Source: Turicibacter sp. (lineage in GTDB: Bacteria > Bacillota > Bacilli > MOL361 > Turicibacteraceae). Taken from it: a DNA stretch of 23,235 nt. The position numbers and the translations under genes are program-made. Below, piece by piece: positions 1 through 7,641 of the stretch (within the stretch, counting starts at the first letter, position 1; each line of letters begins with the position of its first letter). Where the stretch lies: assembly GCA_030531025.1 (NCBI GenBank), contig JAUMTV010000052.1, forward strand, positions 1-23,235, in the 5' to 3' direction. The notes below the pieces were generated by a model, which searched no databases, had not been told where the DNA came from, and was given only the letters and a program-made list of their open reading frames with translations.

Positions 1-39
1 TAGTTTAAATGGGCTTTTTTATCATAAAAGATCAATATA

Positions 40-75
40 AAAAGAGAGCTTATAGTAATAATAAGCTCTCTTTTA
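40..75 (-). terminator. Terminator of the ABC exporter operon
   Basis: A 14-bp inverted repeat (40-53 with 61-74) flanked by A and T tracts lies just past the permease stop codon. Read on the minus strand it gives a stable hairpin followed by a U run. The flanking tracts also allow it to work on the plus strand. Confidence 0.85.
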
Positions 76-83
76 TTCAATGA

Positions 84-3000
84 TTAATCGACTGATTTTA
101 AAGATTCCACCATTTGAACATTTTTTAATTTATAGTACATAGCTAAGTTAACAAGGGCTGCAAATACAAAGGTTAATCCCGCTGCATAAACATAACTTAA
201 GCTTTGTATTTTACGACCAAACATCATCATATCCATTTCAACTGTTGTCATTACAAATTGATGCAAGATCATTCCTAATCCTAACCCAACGAATGTTCCA
301 ATTAAAGTTAAAATAATATTCTCACGATAAATGTAAGCTGATACTTCTAAATCATAGAATCCTAATACTTTAATCGTCGCAATTTCACGCATACGCTCAG
401 AGATATTAACATTCGTCAAGTTGTAAAGAACAACGAATGCGAGTGCCCCTGCAGAAACGATGAGTAAAATAATGACATAATTTAAATTTTTAATCATATC
501 ATCAAAGCTATCCTGTAATGTTGATACCCAACTCACGCCACTCACTTCATCTAAAGACATCAATTCACTTGAAATTTCTGATTGAAGGGCAGTGTCTTCT
601 TGATTTGAGACAGCTACTAATTGATTAAAACTTACTGTATCATTGAATAATTTCTCATAATAAGTTTTAGATAGATAAATATAATGATAAATATAATTTT
701 CTGTAATCCCTGAGATTAAAACATCGGCTTTTTTCCCATCAGCATTTTCTAAAGTAATCGTATCTCCTACTTTAACTTCTAATTGATTCGCTACTTTTTC
801 AGTTAAAATAGCACTTTCATCAGTTAAATTAAACGATTTCTCTGTCTTACGATCTTGGAAGTGAATGAATTGGTCTAATTGATTTAAATCTTCAGGAATG
901 AAAATTGTAATATCTTTTTCATCATCGTTAGCATATAGTTTACCATTTTGGCTCGTTGTTAAAAGTGTACCTGCAAATCGGTTATCTTCGTTAAGAGTTT
1001 TAACTAAATTATCTTGTTCATTTTCTGTACTTCCACGATCAAACGTTAACGTCATATCATATAAAAATAATGTTCCGAATTGTTTATCCACAATCGTACG
1101 AATCGAATCTTTTAAACCGAATCCTGTTAATAATAAAGCTGTACATCCAGCAATTCCGAAGACTGTCATAAAGAAACGTTTTTTATAACGGAAAATATTA
1201 CGAACAGTCACTTTTCCAATGAAACTTAAACGATTCCAAATAAATGGAATACGTTCTAATAAAATACGTTTCCCTTCTTTTGGAGCTTTAGGCCTCATTA
1301 AGATTGAAGGTGTTTCAATTAATTCTGAGTTTACAGCAAAATAAGCTGATAACGTTGTCACCCCAACAGCAATAGCTAAGGCTATTAAAATAAGTGGCCA
1401 ACTAATGACAATAATTGTGTCTGGTAAGATATACATCATTGAGTAAGCGTCAGTGACTACTTTTGGAAAGACATAATTCCCAATGGCTGCTCCAATAAGG
1501 CTACCAGTTAAACTTGCTAATCCAGCATAAATTAAAAATTTAGAAGCAATTTTCCATTTATTATATCCGAGTGCCTTTAATGTTCCAATATTCATTCGTT
1601 GTTCATCAACCATTCGTGTCATTGTTGTTAAACAAACAAGTGCAGCAACCATAAAGAAGAAAACAGGAAAGACCTGTGAAATAGCATCAATACTATCGGC
1701 TGCTCCTTTATAATCGACAAATGAATAATGTTTATTACGATCAAGCACGTACCATTCTGGCTGCGTCATCTCTTGAATTTGTTGTTCTGCTTTTGTTAAT
1801 TGCTCTTCGGCCTCTTCAAATCCTTCTTCAGCCTCTTTTTTCGCTTGCTCATATTCTTTTTGTCCTGCTTCTAAGTCAACTTCTCCTTGAGTTAGCTTTG
1901 CCTCAGCTTCTTCAAATTGTTGATTAGCTTTAGCAATTTCATTTTCTAAGTTAGCTTTTTGTGTATTAAGTTCTTGACGAGAGCTCTCTAATGTTTTTTG
2001 AGTCGCTAATAATTGTTGCTCTCCTTGAACTAAACCTTGTTCATTTTTTTCAAGTTCTGATTTAGCAGCTGTTAACGTCGTTATTCCGCCTTGGTATTGC
2101 TCTTCAAGTGAAGTTAATTGTGCTTGGATAGCTGTTTTTTGTTCTTCAGTAAGTGCTTGATTTTCTAAACTAGCTTTCATTTGATCAATTGTTACTTTTA
2201 ATTGATTTAATTGATCTTCACTAAGGCTAATTTCTGCTTTTGCTTCATTAATTTTTGCCCATGCACTATCTTTATTTGCATAAAATTCATTATACGCTTG
2301 ATTGAATTCAGCTTCTCCTTGAGTCAGCTTTGTTTCTCCACTAGCAATTTGTTTTTTTGCCTCTGAAATCTTTTGTTCAAATTGTGCTTTTTTAGAAGCT
2401 AACTCTGACTTTCCAGACTCAATCGTTGTTTTAGCTTCTTCTAATTGATCAGCTGCTTTTTGTAACTCGGCTAATGCCTGTACTTTTTTATCCTCATATT
2501 CTTGACGATTTTTATTTAATTCTTCTGTCGCTTTACTCATGATTTCATCATAACGTTGCTTTGTTTGCGTATCAGCTAATGTCTCTATCGAAGAAATCAA
2601 TGGTTGCATTGCTTCTTCATATTTTTCACTAAATGTGTCTAATGCTGACACATCAGTTGCTGTTACAAATACTTCTGTATAAATATCTGATTTAAAATCA
2701 TTCTGTGGAATCATAATGAAGCTTGCTATTTCACCATTTCCAATCGTTGTCGTTCCTTTATCAAAGGACAAGTAATATGGTGTCTCAACGATCCCAACAA
2801 TTGTATACTTTGTTGTTTTTAATGTTTCGCTTAATTCCGTATCTGTTCCTGATTCTAATGTGATTTTAGAACCAATTTTCATCGTTTCAATATAATTTCC
2901 TTTTTCAATAACTGCTTCTCCTGATTTTTCAGGTAATCGACCTTCAATGACACGAACTTGATTAATATAATCCGGATTATTTGAATTTAAGTTTTCAGGT

Positions 3001-3335
3001 AAGGCGTGTACTTTTAATACAAGTTCACGGTTATTATAATTGGTTAAAACATCTTGAGAAAATGTTGCAAAAACACCATTAACACCTGGTAATTCGCGAA
3101 TCGCTTCTACATCATTCTCCGTAAATCCAAACGTTGAAAGCAAACGTAAATCCATCATATTATAATCATCATAATATTGATCGACAGTTTTTTCCATTGA
3201 TAATGGAGCAGATTTAATTCCAACAAAAAAGGCAACTCCAAGAGCACAGATCATTAGAATAGAAATAAATCGTCCTAATGATTTTTTGATATCACGAATC
3301 GTATCTTTCGTTAAACTTTTACTCATACCTACCAC
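84..3335 (-). CDS. FtsX/MacB-like ABC transporter permease with long coiled-coil ectodomain
   Basis: Predicted membrane subunit of an exporter-type ABC system, 1083 residues. Visible layout: an N-terminal membrane helix (about 22-40), an extracellular MacB-like segment, a charged Gln/Glu/Lys/Ala-rich coiled coil (about 265-520), a first FtsX block with several membrane helices (about 550-680), a further helix near 722-745, a second ectodomain, and a second FtsX block (about 975-1075). It is translationally coupled to the ATPase gene upstream. The start is ambiguous: GTG at 3335 has an AAAGG motif about 5 nt upstream, while ATG at 3326 lies directly after the ATPase stop. Family knowledge places these proteins in export of lipids, peptides or antimicrobials rather than import. 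The coiled coil may bridge the cell wall or bind a partner; the substrate cannot be told from the sequence. Confidence 0.9.
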   Translation of the reverse strand: MVGMSKSLTKDTIRDIKKSLGRFISILMICALGVAFFVGIKSAPLSMEKTVDQYYDDYNMMDLRLLSTFGFTENDVEAIRELPGVNGVFATFSQDVLTNYNNRELVLKVHALPENLNSNNPDYINQVRVIEGRLPEKSGEAVIEKGNYIETMKIGSKITLESGTDTELSETLKTTKYTIVGIVETPYYLSFDKGTTTIGNGEIASFIMIPQNDFKSDIYTEVFVTATDVSALDTFSEKYEEAMQPLISSIETLADTQTKQRYDEIMSKATEELNKNRQEYEDKKVQALAELQKAADQLEEAKTTIESGKSELASKKAQFEQKISEAKKQIASGETKLTQGEAEFNQAYNEFYANKDSAWAKINEAKAEISLSEDQLNQLKVTIDQMKASLENQALTEEQKTAIQAQLTSLEEQYQGGITTLTAAKSELEKNEQGLVQGEQQLLATQKTLESSRQELNTQKANLENEIAKANQQFEEAEAKLTQGEVDLEAGQKEYEQAKKEAEEGFEEAEEQLTKAEQQIQEMTQPEWYVLDRNKHYSFVDYKGAADSIDAISQVFPVFFFMVAALVCLTTMTRMVDEQRMNIGTLKALGYNKWKIASKFLIYAGLASLTGSLIGAAIGNYVFPKVVTDAYSMMYILPDTIIVISWPLILIALAIAVGVTTLSAYFAVNSELIETPSILMRPKAPKEGKRILLERIPFIWNRLSFIGKVTVRNIFRYKKRFFMTVFGIAGCTALLLTGFGLKDSIRTIVDKQFGTLFLYDMTLTFDRGSTENEQDNLVKTLNEDNRFAGTLLTTSQNGKLYANDDEKDITIFIPEDLNQLDQFIHFQDRKTEKSFNLTDESAILTEKVANQLEVKVGDTITLENADGKKADVLISGITENYIYHYIYLSKTYYEKLFNDTVSFNQLVAVSNQEDTALQSEISSELMSLDEVSGVSWVSTLQDSFDDMIKNLNYVIILLIVSAGALAFVVLYNLTNVNISERMREIATIKVLGFYDLEVSAYIYRENIILTLIGTFVGLGLGMILHQFVMTTVEMDMMMFGRKIQSLSYVYAAGLTFVFAALVNLAMYYKLKNVQMVESLKSVD

Positions 3336-4039
3336 TCAATCCTTTCGACTGGTGTCGGATTCTCATTGATTTCAATGCTAGAAACTTTTCCGTTACGAAC
3401 ATGAATGACTTTATCACCCATCGGTGCAATTGCTAAGTTATGAGTAATCATAACAACAGTCATTCCCATCTTGCGACATGTATCTTGTAATAACTTTAAA
3501 ATAGCTTTTCCAGTATTATAATCTAACGCACCTGTTGGTTCATCACATAATAATAATTTAGGATTTTTAGCTAATGCACGAGCAATGGCCACACGTTGTT
3601 GTTCCCCACCTGACATTTGTGCTGGGAAGTTATTTTTACGGTGACCAAGGCCAACTGCCTCTAATACTTCATGTACATCTAGTGGATTTTCACAGATTTG
3701 TGTCGCTAACTCTACATTTTCTACTGCCGTTAAGTTTTGTACTAAATTGTAAAATTGAAAGACAAAGCCAATGTCATGGCGACGATAAGTAATCAGCTCT
3801 TTATTGTTATAATTACTAATTTCATTCCCTCCAACTTCAATACTTCCACTACTTGCTGTATCCATCCCACCTAATATATTTAAAACCGTACTTTTTCCAG
3901 CACCACTTGCTCCAGCTACAACGACAAATTCTCCTTTATCAATTGAAAAATTGACACCGCTTAAAGCCTCAATTTCTACTTCTCCCATTTTATAAACTTT
4001 TTTGACATTTTTAAAAGTAATATAATCTTTCAAATTCAC
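3329..4039 (-). CDS. ABC transporter ATP-binding protein (LolD/MacB type)
   Basis: ATPase partner of the large permease. It shows Walker [10 protein letters not shown] (about 43-51), the signature MSGGEQQR, Walker B ending in DEPTGALD, and the switch His in MITHN. At 236 residues it has the usual length of a LolD/MacB/SalX-type ATPase. Its stop overlaps the permease start, so the two are one operon. The longest frame starts at GTG 4039, only 3 nt after the AGGAG motif at 4043-4047. TTG at 4033, 9 nt from that motif, is an equally or more likely start. The operon faces away from a TetR-type gene, a common arrangement for inducible exporters. Confidence 0.93.
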   Translation of the reverse strand: MNLKDYITFKNVKKVYKMGEVEIEALSGVNFSIDKGEFVVVAGASGAGKSTVLNILGGMDTASSGSIEVGGNEISNYNNKELITYRRHDIGFVFQFYNLVQNLTAVENVELATQICENPLDVHEVLEAVGLGHRKNNFPAQMSGGEQQRVAIARALAKNPKLLLCDEPTGALDYNTGKAILKLLQDTCRKMGMTVVMITHNLAIAPMGDKVIHVRNGKVSSIEINENPTPVERIEW

Positions 4040-4078
4040 CCACTCCTCTTAGTTGATTGACTTTTATCATTAACTCTA

Positions 4079-4106
4079 TTATGATTGACTTCAAAGTTAG
4101 ATACAA
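4079..4106 (-). promoter_or_regulatory. Candidate promoter of the ABC exporter operon
   Basis: On the minus strand TTGTAT (4101-4106), a 16-nt spacer and CATAAT (4079-4084) form a plausible sigma-A promoter upstream of the ATPase gene. Both boxes are imperfect, so this is tentative. Confidence 0.4.
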
Positions 4107-4130
4107 TACTCAATGTTTATTTTCGTGTTC

Positions 4131-4165
4131 ATTAATCAACACTTCATTGAAATATGTTGATTAAT
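4131..4165. promoter_or_regulatory. Inverted repeat, candidate TetR operator
   Basis: ATTAATCAACA at 4131-4141 is repeated perfectly inverted as TGTTGATTAAT at 4155-4165, with 13 nt between the arms. It lies between the divergent TetR-type gene and the exporter operon. Operators of TetR-family proteins are inverted repeats at such positions, so the assignment is an inference from place and symmetry. Confidence 0.6.
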
Positions 4166-4187
4166 ATTAATAAAAAAGGGTGAAATA

Positions 4188-4762
4188 ATGAAATTAGAAG
4201 ACCGCCGTGTACGACGTACTAAACAATTAATTAAACAAAGCTTAATTGAGTTAATGCATGAAAAAGAATTCAAAGAAATTACAGTTAAAGATATTACAGA
4301 GCGAGCAGACCTCAATCGTGGAACTTTCTATCTACACTATGTGGATATCTATGACTTACTTATAGCATTGAAAGTGAAATTTTAATAACTATTGAAAAAC
4401 TCCTATTAACTCATCATGACTCTTCATCTTTGCACTCTTGTTTTGAATTATTACAAGAGGTCTTCTCATATATAGAAGATAACCGAGAATTATTTGAAGC
4501 ATTATTAAACTCTCAAGTAGAAGAACAATTTTTAAACAAACTTCAAAACCTCATTAAAACGCTTGGCCTTGAGTTAATGAAAGTCATTTATAAAGATACT
4601 TCACTTCCACATTATAGTTACTTCTTATCATTTGTCTTAAATGGTGTACTCGGGGTGACCGAGCAATGGTTTAAAAATGGAATGGATTTAAGTGCAACTG
4701 AGATGGCTACAATGATTGATCATTTCATCATTGATGGAATTTCCATTTTAGCCAAATTATAA
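4188..4762 (+). pseudogene. TetR/AcrR-family regulator, split by a frameshift
   Basis: The first frame (4188-4385) encodes a TetR-type helix-turn-helix: a basic N-terminus, TVKDITERADLNRGTFYLHY, then DIYDLL. It then leaves frame and stops at 4385. The missing continuation (IESEILITIEKLLLTHHD) is found in the frame shifted by one base, which runs to 4762 with the ligand-binding half. One added base near 4360-4366 would restore a protein of about 191 residues, normal for the family. A 1-base deletion at CTTATAGC (for example from CTTAATAGC) is the simplest cause. The gene is divergent from the exporter it probably represses. Either it is truly broken, which could leave the exporter derepressed, or this is a sequencing error. 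AAGGGTG before the ATG is a normal ribosome binding site. Confidence 0.85.
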
Positions 4763-4778
4763 TTTCTTTATTTTCATC

Positions 4779-4807
4779 TTGCATCAATCGACAAAACATG
4801 TTATTCT
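4779..4807 (+). promoter_or_regulatory. Extended -10 promoter of the structured-RNA/peptide unit
   Basis: TTGCAT (4779-4784), a 17-nt spacer and TATTCT (4802-4807) with TG at 4799-4800 make an extended -10 promoter. Transcription should begin near 4814, just at the first stem of the leader. Confidence 0.7.
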
Positions 4808-4813
4808 ATTACA

Positions 4814-5183
4814 CCAACCCCTTGCGTTAAGACAAGGAATGTTTCGAGGTTGAAGGAAAGAACAATTTCCACGTACTGTTCTTTATGTGTTGTTATTGAT
4901 TATCGTCGGGAATGATAATCGCCGGAAGCATTCACAAAAAGAAAGTAATTACCATATAAGTTAATTACGAGCGCTTTTTCATAAATAGAGCTCAGATTGA
5001 AAACGTAAGTGATGAGAAAAACTCTCTCATAGAAACCAATATGACGGCTAATTTCTTATTTTAATAAGAAAACGCGGCCACTAGGCTCTGTTTATTTTTC
5101 TTGTTTAAACGCAATATGCGTTTTATAGGAAGAAGGCCTGTAAAACCTTTGGGGTTTAATAAACACCAAAGGAGGAATTTGAA
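4814..5183 (+). ncRNA. Long structured RNA leader, class not recognised
   Basis: About 370 nt of non-coding sequence between a good promoter and a small ORF. Stems seen: 4815-4819/4848-4852 enclosing 4820-4824/4833-4837; 4857-4864/4877-4884 (8 bp); 4898-4904/4914-4920; 4945-4951/4962-4968; a long-range 11-bp stem 4981-4991/5085-5095 (one G-U) enclosing 5052-5060/5063-5071; 5107-5112/5118-5123; and 5146-5152/5166-5172, which overlaps the ribosome binding site. I looked for motifs of T-box, SAM, FMN, lysine, cobalamin, M-box, tmRNA and RNase P and saw none. It may be a cis-regulator of the peptide or a functional RNA that carries a small ORF. Confidence 0.6.
5146..5175 (+). promoter_or_regulatory. 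Shine-Dalgarno-masking hairpin
   Basis: CCTTTGG (5146-5152) pairs with CCAAAGG (5166-5172), and the inner GTTT/AAAC (5154-5157/5161-5164) extends the stem. The 3' arm covers the AAAGG part of the strong site AAAGGAGG (5168-5175), which lies 8 nt before the ATG at 5184. This suggests conditional translation of the small ORF. Confidence 0.65.
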
Positions 5184-5300
5184 ATGAAACAAATTCAAAT
5201 GTTAAAAGATGCAGCAAAAGGATTAGTAATTGGAACAGCTTTATTCTATATTACACCTCAAGTCATCGAAGTAATTGCTCACATGACTGCTGTTAAATAA
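5184..5300 (+). CDS. 38-residue hydrophobic peptide, function unknown
   Basis: A short ORF with an excellent ribosome binding site (AAAGGAGG, 8 nt from the ATG), enclosed between its own promoter and a perfect terminator hairpin. The product begins MKQIQMLKDAAKG, then has a hydrophobic stretch (GLVIGTALFYITPQVIEVIA, about 13-32) and ends HMTAVK. It looks like a single membrane-inserted or amphipathic helix after a basic N-terminus. I recognise no family. A type I toxin-like peptide, a small membrane regulator or a bacteriocin-like peptide would all fit. There is no signal peptidase site and no immunity gene nearby. The long structured leader and masked ribosome binding site imply tight post-transcriptional control. 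Confidence 0.65.
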   Translation: MKQIQMLKDAAKGLVIGTALFYITPQVIEVIAHMTAVK

Positions 5301-5305
5301 TAAAA

Positions 5306-5336
5306 TAAAAACCTGATGAATTCATCAGGTTTTTAT
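5306..5336 (+). terminator. Terminator of the small-peptide unit
   Basis: A perfect 20-bp palindrome (ACCTGATGAA/TTCATCAGGT, 5311-5330) is flanked by an A tract and a T tract. It lies 10 nt after the peptide stop codon and can act in both directions. Confidence 0.9.
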
Positions 5337-5440
5337 TTTCCCCCTCTCTTTAAATTTTTAAAGAAAAAAATTTAGTTATAGTTCATTTTACTAAAATAGA
5401 TTTTTTATCAGAAAAAATCACTATTTTTACGATAAAAGTA

Positions 5441-5470
5441 AAAGGCTACCGCTTTGCGATAGCCTTTTTT
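5441..5470 (-). terminator. Terminator of the LEA-like gene
   Basis: AAAGGCTA (5441-5448) pairs with TAGCCTTT (5460-5467), with T-rich sequence on both sides. It directly follows the stop codon of the minus-strand gene at 5472. Confidence 0.8.
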
Positions 5471-5471
5471 A

Positions 5472-5945
5472 CTATTGTTCAAGATGGTCATTTGGGTGTC
5501 GGATTTCATCAACAAATTCTTTTGCTTTATCAACAATTTTTTTTGCTCCATGTTCAATTTTTTCACCGACATGTTCAATACCTTCTGCTGTTTCATGGAT
5601 TACTTTTTCAGTGCCCTCAGCAACATTTTTCATTCCTTTAGCAATACCATGAGCCACATCTTCTGCAACATCTTCTGCACCATTAACTACTTTTTTAGCA
5701 CCATGAGCAATATCTTCTGCAACGTTTTTAACTCCATGTGCTGTTGCATGAACTGCTTTATTCGCACCATATTCCACATCTTTAGCTACATTTTCCACAC
5801 CATGAGCCACTTTTTTTGCTCCGTGTTCAACATCTTCTGCTATGTCTTTGACTTCATGTGCCATTTTATGTGCAACATGTTCGGTACCTTTGACAACTTC
5901 TTCACCAAACTCTTCTTGATGAGTTGATTTATTATAGGTAGACAT
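5472..5945 (-). CDS. LEA-like repetitive amphipathic-helix protein
   Basis: A 157-residue hydrophilic protein built almost wholly from variants of HGAKKVAHGVENVAKDV, with Ala, His, Gly, Glu, Lys and Val recurring in an 11/22-residue rhythm. There is no signal peptide or membrane segment and almost no aromatic residue. This resembles group 3 LEA-like and apolipoprotein-like helices, which often bind membranes or protect against drying and freezing in other organisms. The His content is unusually high for such proteins (HGA, HGV, HVA and EHV repeats) and could bind metal or heme; that is only a possibility. Start choice: ATG at 5945 lies 8 nt after AAAGGAGG (5954-5961), an excellent site. The gene is monocistronic with its own terminator. 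Confidence 0.8.
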   Translation of the reverse strand: MSTYNKSTHQEEFGEEVVKGTEHVAHKMAHEVKDIAEDVEHGAKKVAHGVENVAKDVEYGANKAVHATAHGVKNVAEDIAHGAKKVVNGAEDVAEDVAHGIAKGMKNVAEGTEKVIHETAEGIEHVGEKIEHGAKKIVDKAKEFVDEIRHPNDHLEQ

Positions 5946-5975
5946 CTTAAATACCTCCTTTAAATCTCAACAATT

Positions 5976-5993
5976 GTTTCAACTTAATGAAAC
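5976..5993. promoter_or_regulatory. Inverted repeat upstream of the LEA-like gene
   Basis: GTTTCA (5976-5981) and TGAAAC (5988-5993) form an inverted repeat with a 6-nt gap, shortly upstream of the ribosome binding site on the minus strand. It could be an operator. A possible minus-strand TATAAT lies at 6032-6037, which would place the repeat in the 5' leader. Confidence 0.3.
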
Positions 5994-6193
5994 CAATATT
6001 AGTATTCTCAAATTCTCATCAAAATACATTCATTATAGATTTTTCTTCCAAAAATCAATCTTTATTAAAATACATTCCTAAGACTACTATTTTTACTACC
6101 CTTTCATTCCAATTTATTCTTACCTCAAACTTCAGAGACATTCATTTTCATCAAATTGAAGATAATAAGAGAAAATCAAACTAGGTGATATTT

Positions 6194-6733
6194 ATGCGTC
6201 AATGTACAGGATGTAAAAAAGAATTGTATCAATTATATCGTGAAGCATCATTTGGAACTCCAATTTATGATGATGAGCAGCTATTCAGAGTTCTTTGTTA
6301 TAAAATTTTACAAACAGGGCTCAATGAAAAAGTGATTGCTAATAAAAAACGTGAGATAGAAAAAGCTTTTGATCAATTTAATATTAAAAAAATCGCTCAA
6401 TATGATGAGTCTAAAATCTTAGAGTTATTAAATAACAAAAATATGATTCGCCATGAAGGAAAGATACGCGCAATCATTCATAATGCGAACCAAATCATCC
6501 GTCTTCAAAATAATTATCAAAGCTTTTCGACTTACTTATGGCAGTTTAGTAAGAATCAAACGTTAAATTATGATATAGACGCTCATTTATTATCGCCATT
6601 ACAATTTGCTACGATGATTTCTAATGCTTTAAAAAAAGAAAGCTTTAAGTTTGTCGGTCCTAAAACGATCCTAAGCTTCATCCATGAAATAGGAATTATT
6701 TATGCTAAAAAAGTTTGTATTTATAAAGAATAG
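6194..6733 (+). CDS. tag: Divergent DNA-3-methyladenine glycosylase I (Tag) homologue
   Basis: The fold-wide match to Tag is clear: MRQCTGC at the start, LYxLY (11-15), TGLN (41-44), the block NMIRHEGKIRAIIHNA, then SNALKKESFKFVGPKTILSFIHEIG. Tag excises 3-methyladenine from alkylated DNA. Several residues important in E. coli Tag differ here: Glu38 aligns with Lys37, Trp46 with Glu45, Trp6 with Gly, the zinc ligand His17 with Arg16, and the C-terminal His and Cys ligands are not evident. Cys4 and both pocket tyrosines (12 and 15) remain. It may have changed specificity or no glycosylase activity. The start is ATG at 6194, 5 nt after AGGTGA (6183-6188); the upstream in-frame GTG (6185) lies inside that site. 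The AraC gene follows but has its own promoter. Confidence 0.85.
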   Translation: MRQCTGCKKELYQLYREASFGTPIYDDEQLFRVLCYKILQTGLNEKVIANKKREIEKAFDQFNIKKIAQYDESKILELLNNKNMIRHEGKIRAIIHNANQIIRLQNNYQSFSTYLWQFSKNQTLNYDIDAHLLSPLQFATMISNALKKESFKFVGPKTILSFIHEIGIIYAKKVCIYKE

Positions 6734-6757
6734 ATGTTTTTTATGCGCTTTCAAATG

Positions 6758-6766
6758 TGTTATAAT
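6758..6766 (+). promoter_or_regulatory. Extended -10 promoter of the AraC gene
   Basis: TGTTATAAT: TG at 6758-6759, one base, then a perfect TATAAT (6761-6766). No good -35 box is visible, as is usual for extended -10 promoters. Transcription from here starts near 6773, which rules out start codons upstream of 6797. Confidence 0.65.
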
Positions 6767-6796
6767 AACATAAATAAGGCATTGGGGGATATTTTT

Positions 6797-7624
6797 ATGT
6801 CACATATTAGTTTAGAAGTTAACCATAAACATTTTCGTGATTTATATTTATGTTTTTGTGGAATTCATGATTGCGAACCTTCTCACTCATTTGGTCCTGC
6901 CATTCGACCTAATTATTTACTTCACTTCGTTATTAAAGGAAAAGGAAATTATTATTTAAATGACAATTGTTATGAAGTAAAGGAAAATGAATGTTTTTTA
7001 ATTCGGCCAAATGAACTCACTTTTTACCAAGCAGATAAAGATGACCCTTGGACTTATGTTTGGGTTGGTTTTGATGGGGAAATGGCTCAGAAATATTTAG
7101 AGGCAGCAGGTTTTTGTGACGATCGATTAGTTCGCCAATATGAACACTGTGAGGAACTCAAAGACTATGTGACACAAATGCTAAGTTATAATAGTTTAAC
7201 TCAAGCTAATGAATTAAAATATCAAGGATTATTATATTTATTTTTAGCTAAGTTAGCCGAGTCATCAGATATTAAAGTAACAACCGAGCATAAAAATGAA
7301 AATCATTATATTAGTAAAGCGATCGAATTTATTCAAAATAACTATTCTAACTATATTAAAGTAAGTGATATTTCTAATTATTTATGTTTAAATCGTACGT
7401 ATTTAACATCATTATTTCAAAAATATTTAGGAATGTCTCCCCAACAATTTTTAATTCAATTCCGTATTACGAAAGCGGCTCAGTTACTAGTTGAAACTAA
7501 TCTTTCAGTTGCTGATATTTCTCGATCTTGTGGATATAATGATTCACTTGCTTTTTCAAAATCATTTAAGAAAATTAAATCATTATCTCCAACAGATTTT
7601 CGAATTCAAATGAAAAAAGTGTAG
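6797..7624 (+). CDS. AraC-family transcriptional regulator with cupin-type sensor
   Basis: A 275-residue regulator. The N-terminal half is a cupin-like AraC ligand-binding domain (PNYLLHFVIKGKGNYYLN, then ENECFLIRPNELTFYQADKDDPWTYVWVGF), a pattern typical of regulators of sugar-use genes. The C-terminal part, about residues 180-275, holds two helix-turn-helix motifs (VSDISNYLCLNRTYLTSLF and VADISRSCGYNDSLAFSKSF) and the usual PTDFR ending. The start at ATG 6797 follows GGGGGA and a promoter at 6758-6766; the frame is open further upstream, but that part precedes the transcript. No sugar gene adjoins it, so its targets are not visible here. It converges with the YczE-type gene through a shared terminator. 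Confidence 0.92.
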   Translation: MSHISLEVNHKHFRDLYLCFCGIHDCEPSHSFGPAIRPNYLLHFVIKGKGNYYLNDNCYEVKENECFLIRPNELTFYQADKDDPWTYVWVGFDGEMAQKYLEAAGFCDDRLVRQYEHCEELKDYVTQMLSYNSLTQANELKYQGLLYLFLAKLAESSDIKVTTEHKNENHYISKAIEFIQNNYSNYIKVSDISNYLCLNRTYLTSLFQKYLGMSPQQFLIQFRITKAAQLLVETNLSVADISRSCGYNDSLAFSKSFKKIKSLSPTDFRIQMKKV

Positions 7625-7641
7625 CTAGACTACACTTTTTT
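7613..7641. terminator. Bidirectional terminator embedded in both stop codons
   Basis: AAAAAAGTGTAG (7613-7624) pairs with CTACACTTTTTT (7630-7641) around a 5-nt loop. The two convergent genes end at 7624 and 7625, so the hairpin is built from the last codons of both and serves both strands. Confidence 0.9.

Noticed and set aside
4814..5183. tmRNA, RNase P RNA, T-box or a known riboswitch
   Set aside because: None of the conserved core motifs of these RNAs as I know them was found on reading the stretch.
5300..5340. CRISPR or tandem repeat array
   Set aside because: The palindrome occurs once and is a simple terminator; no spaced direct repeats were found in the window.
5475..5927. Plus-strand reading frame opposite the LEA-like gene
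   Set aside because: Its Phe/Cys/Met-rich product is the antisense shadow of the repeat protein and it has no ribosome binding site.
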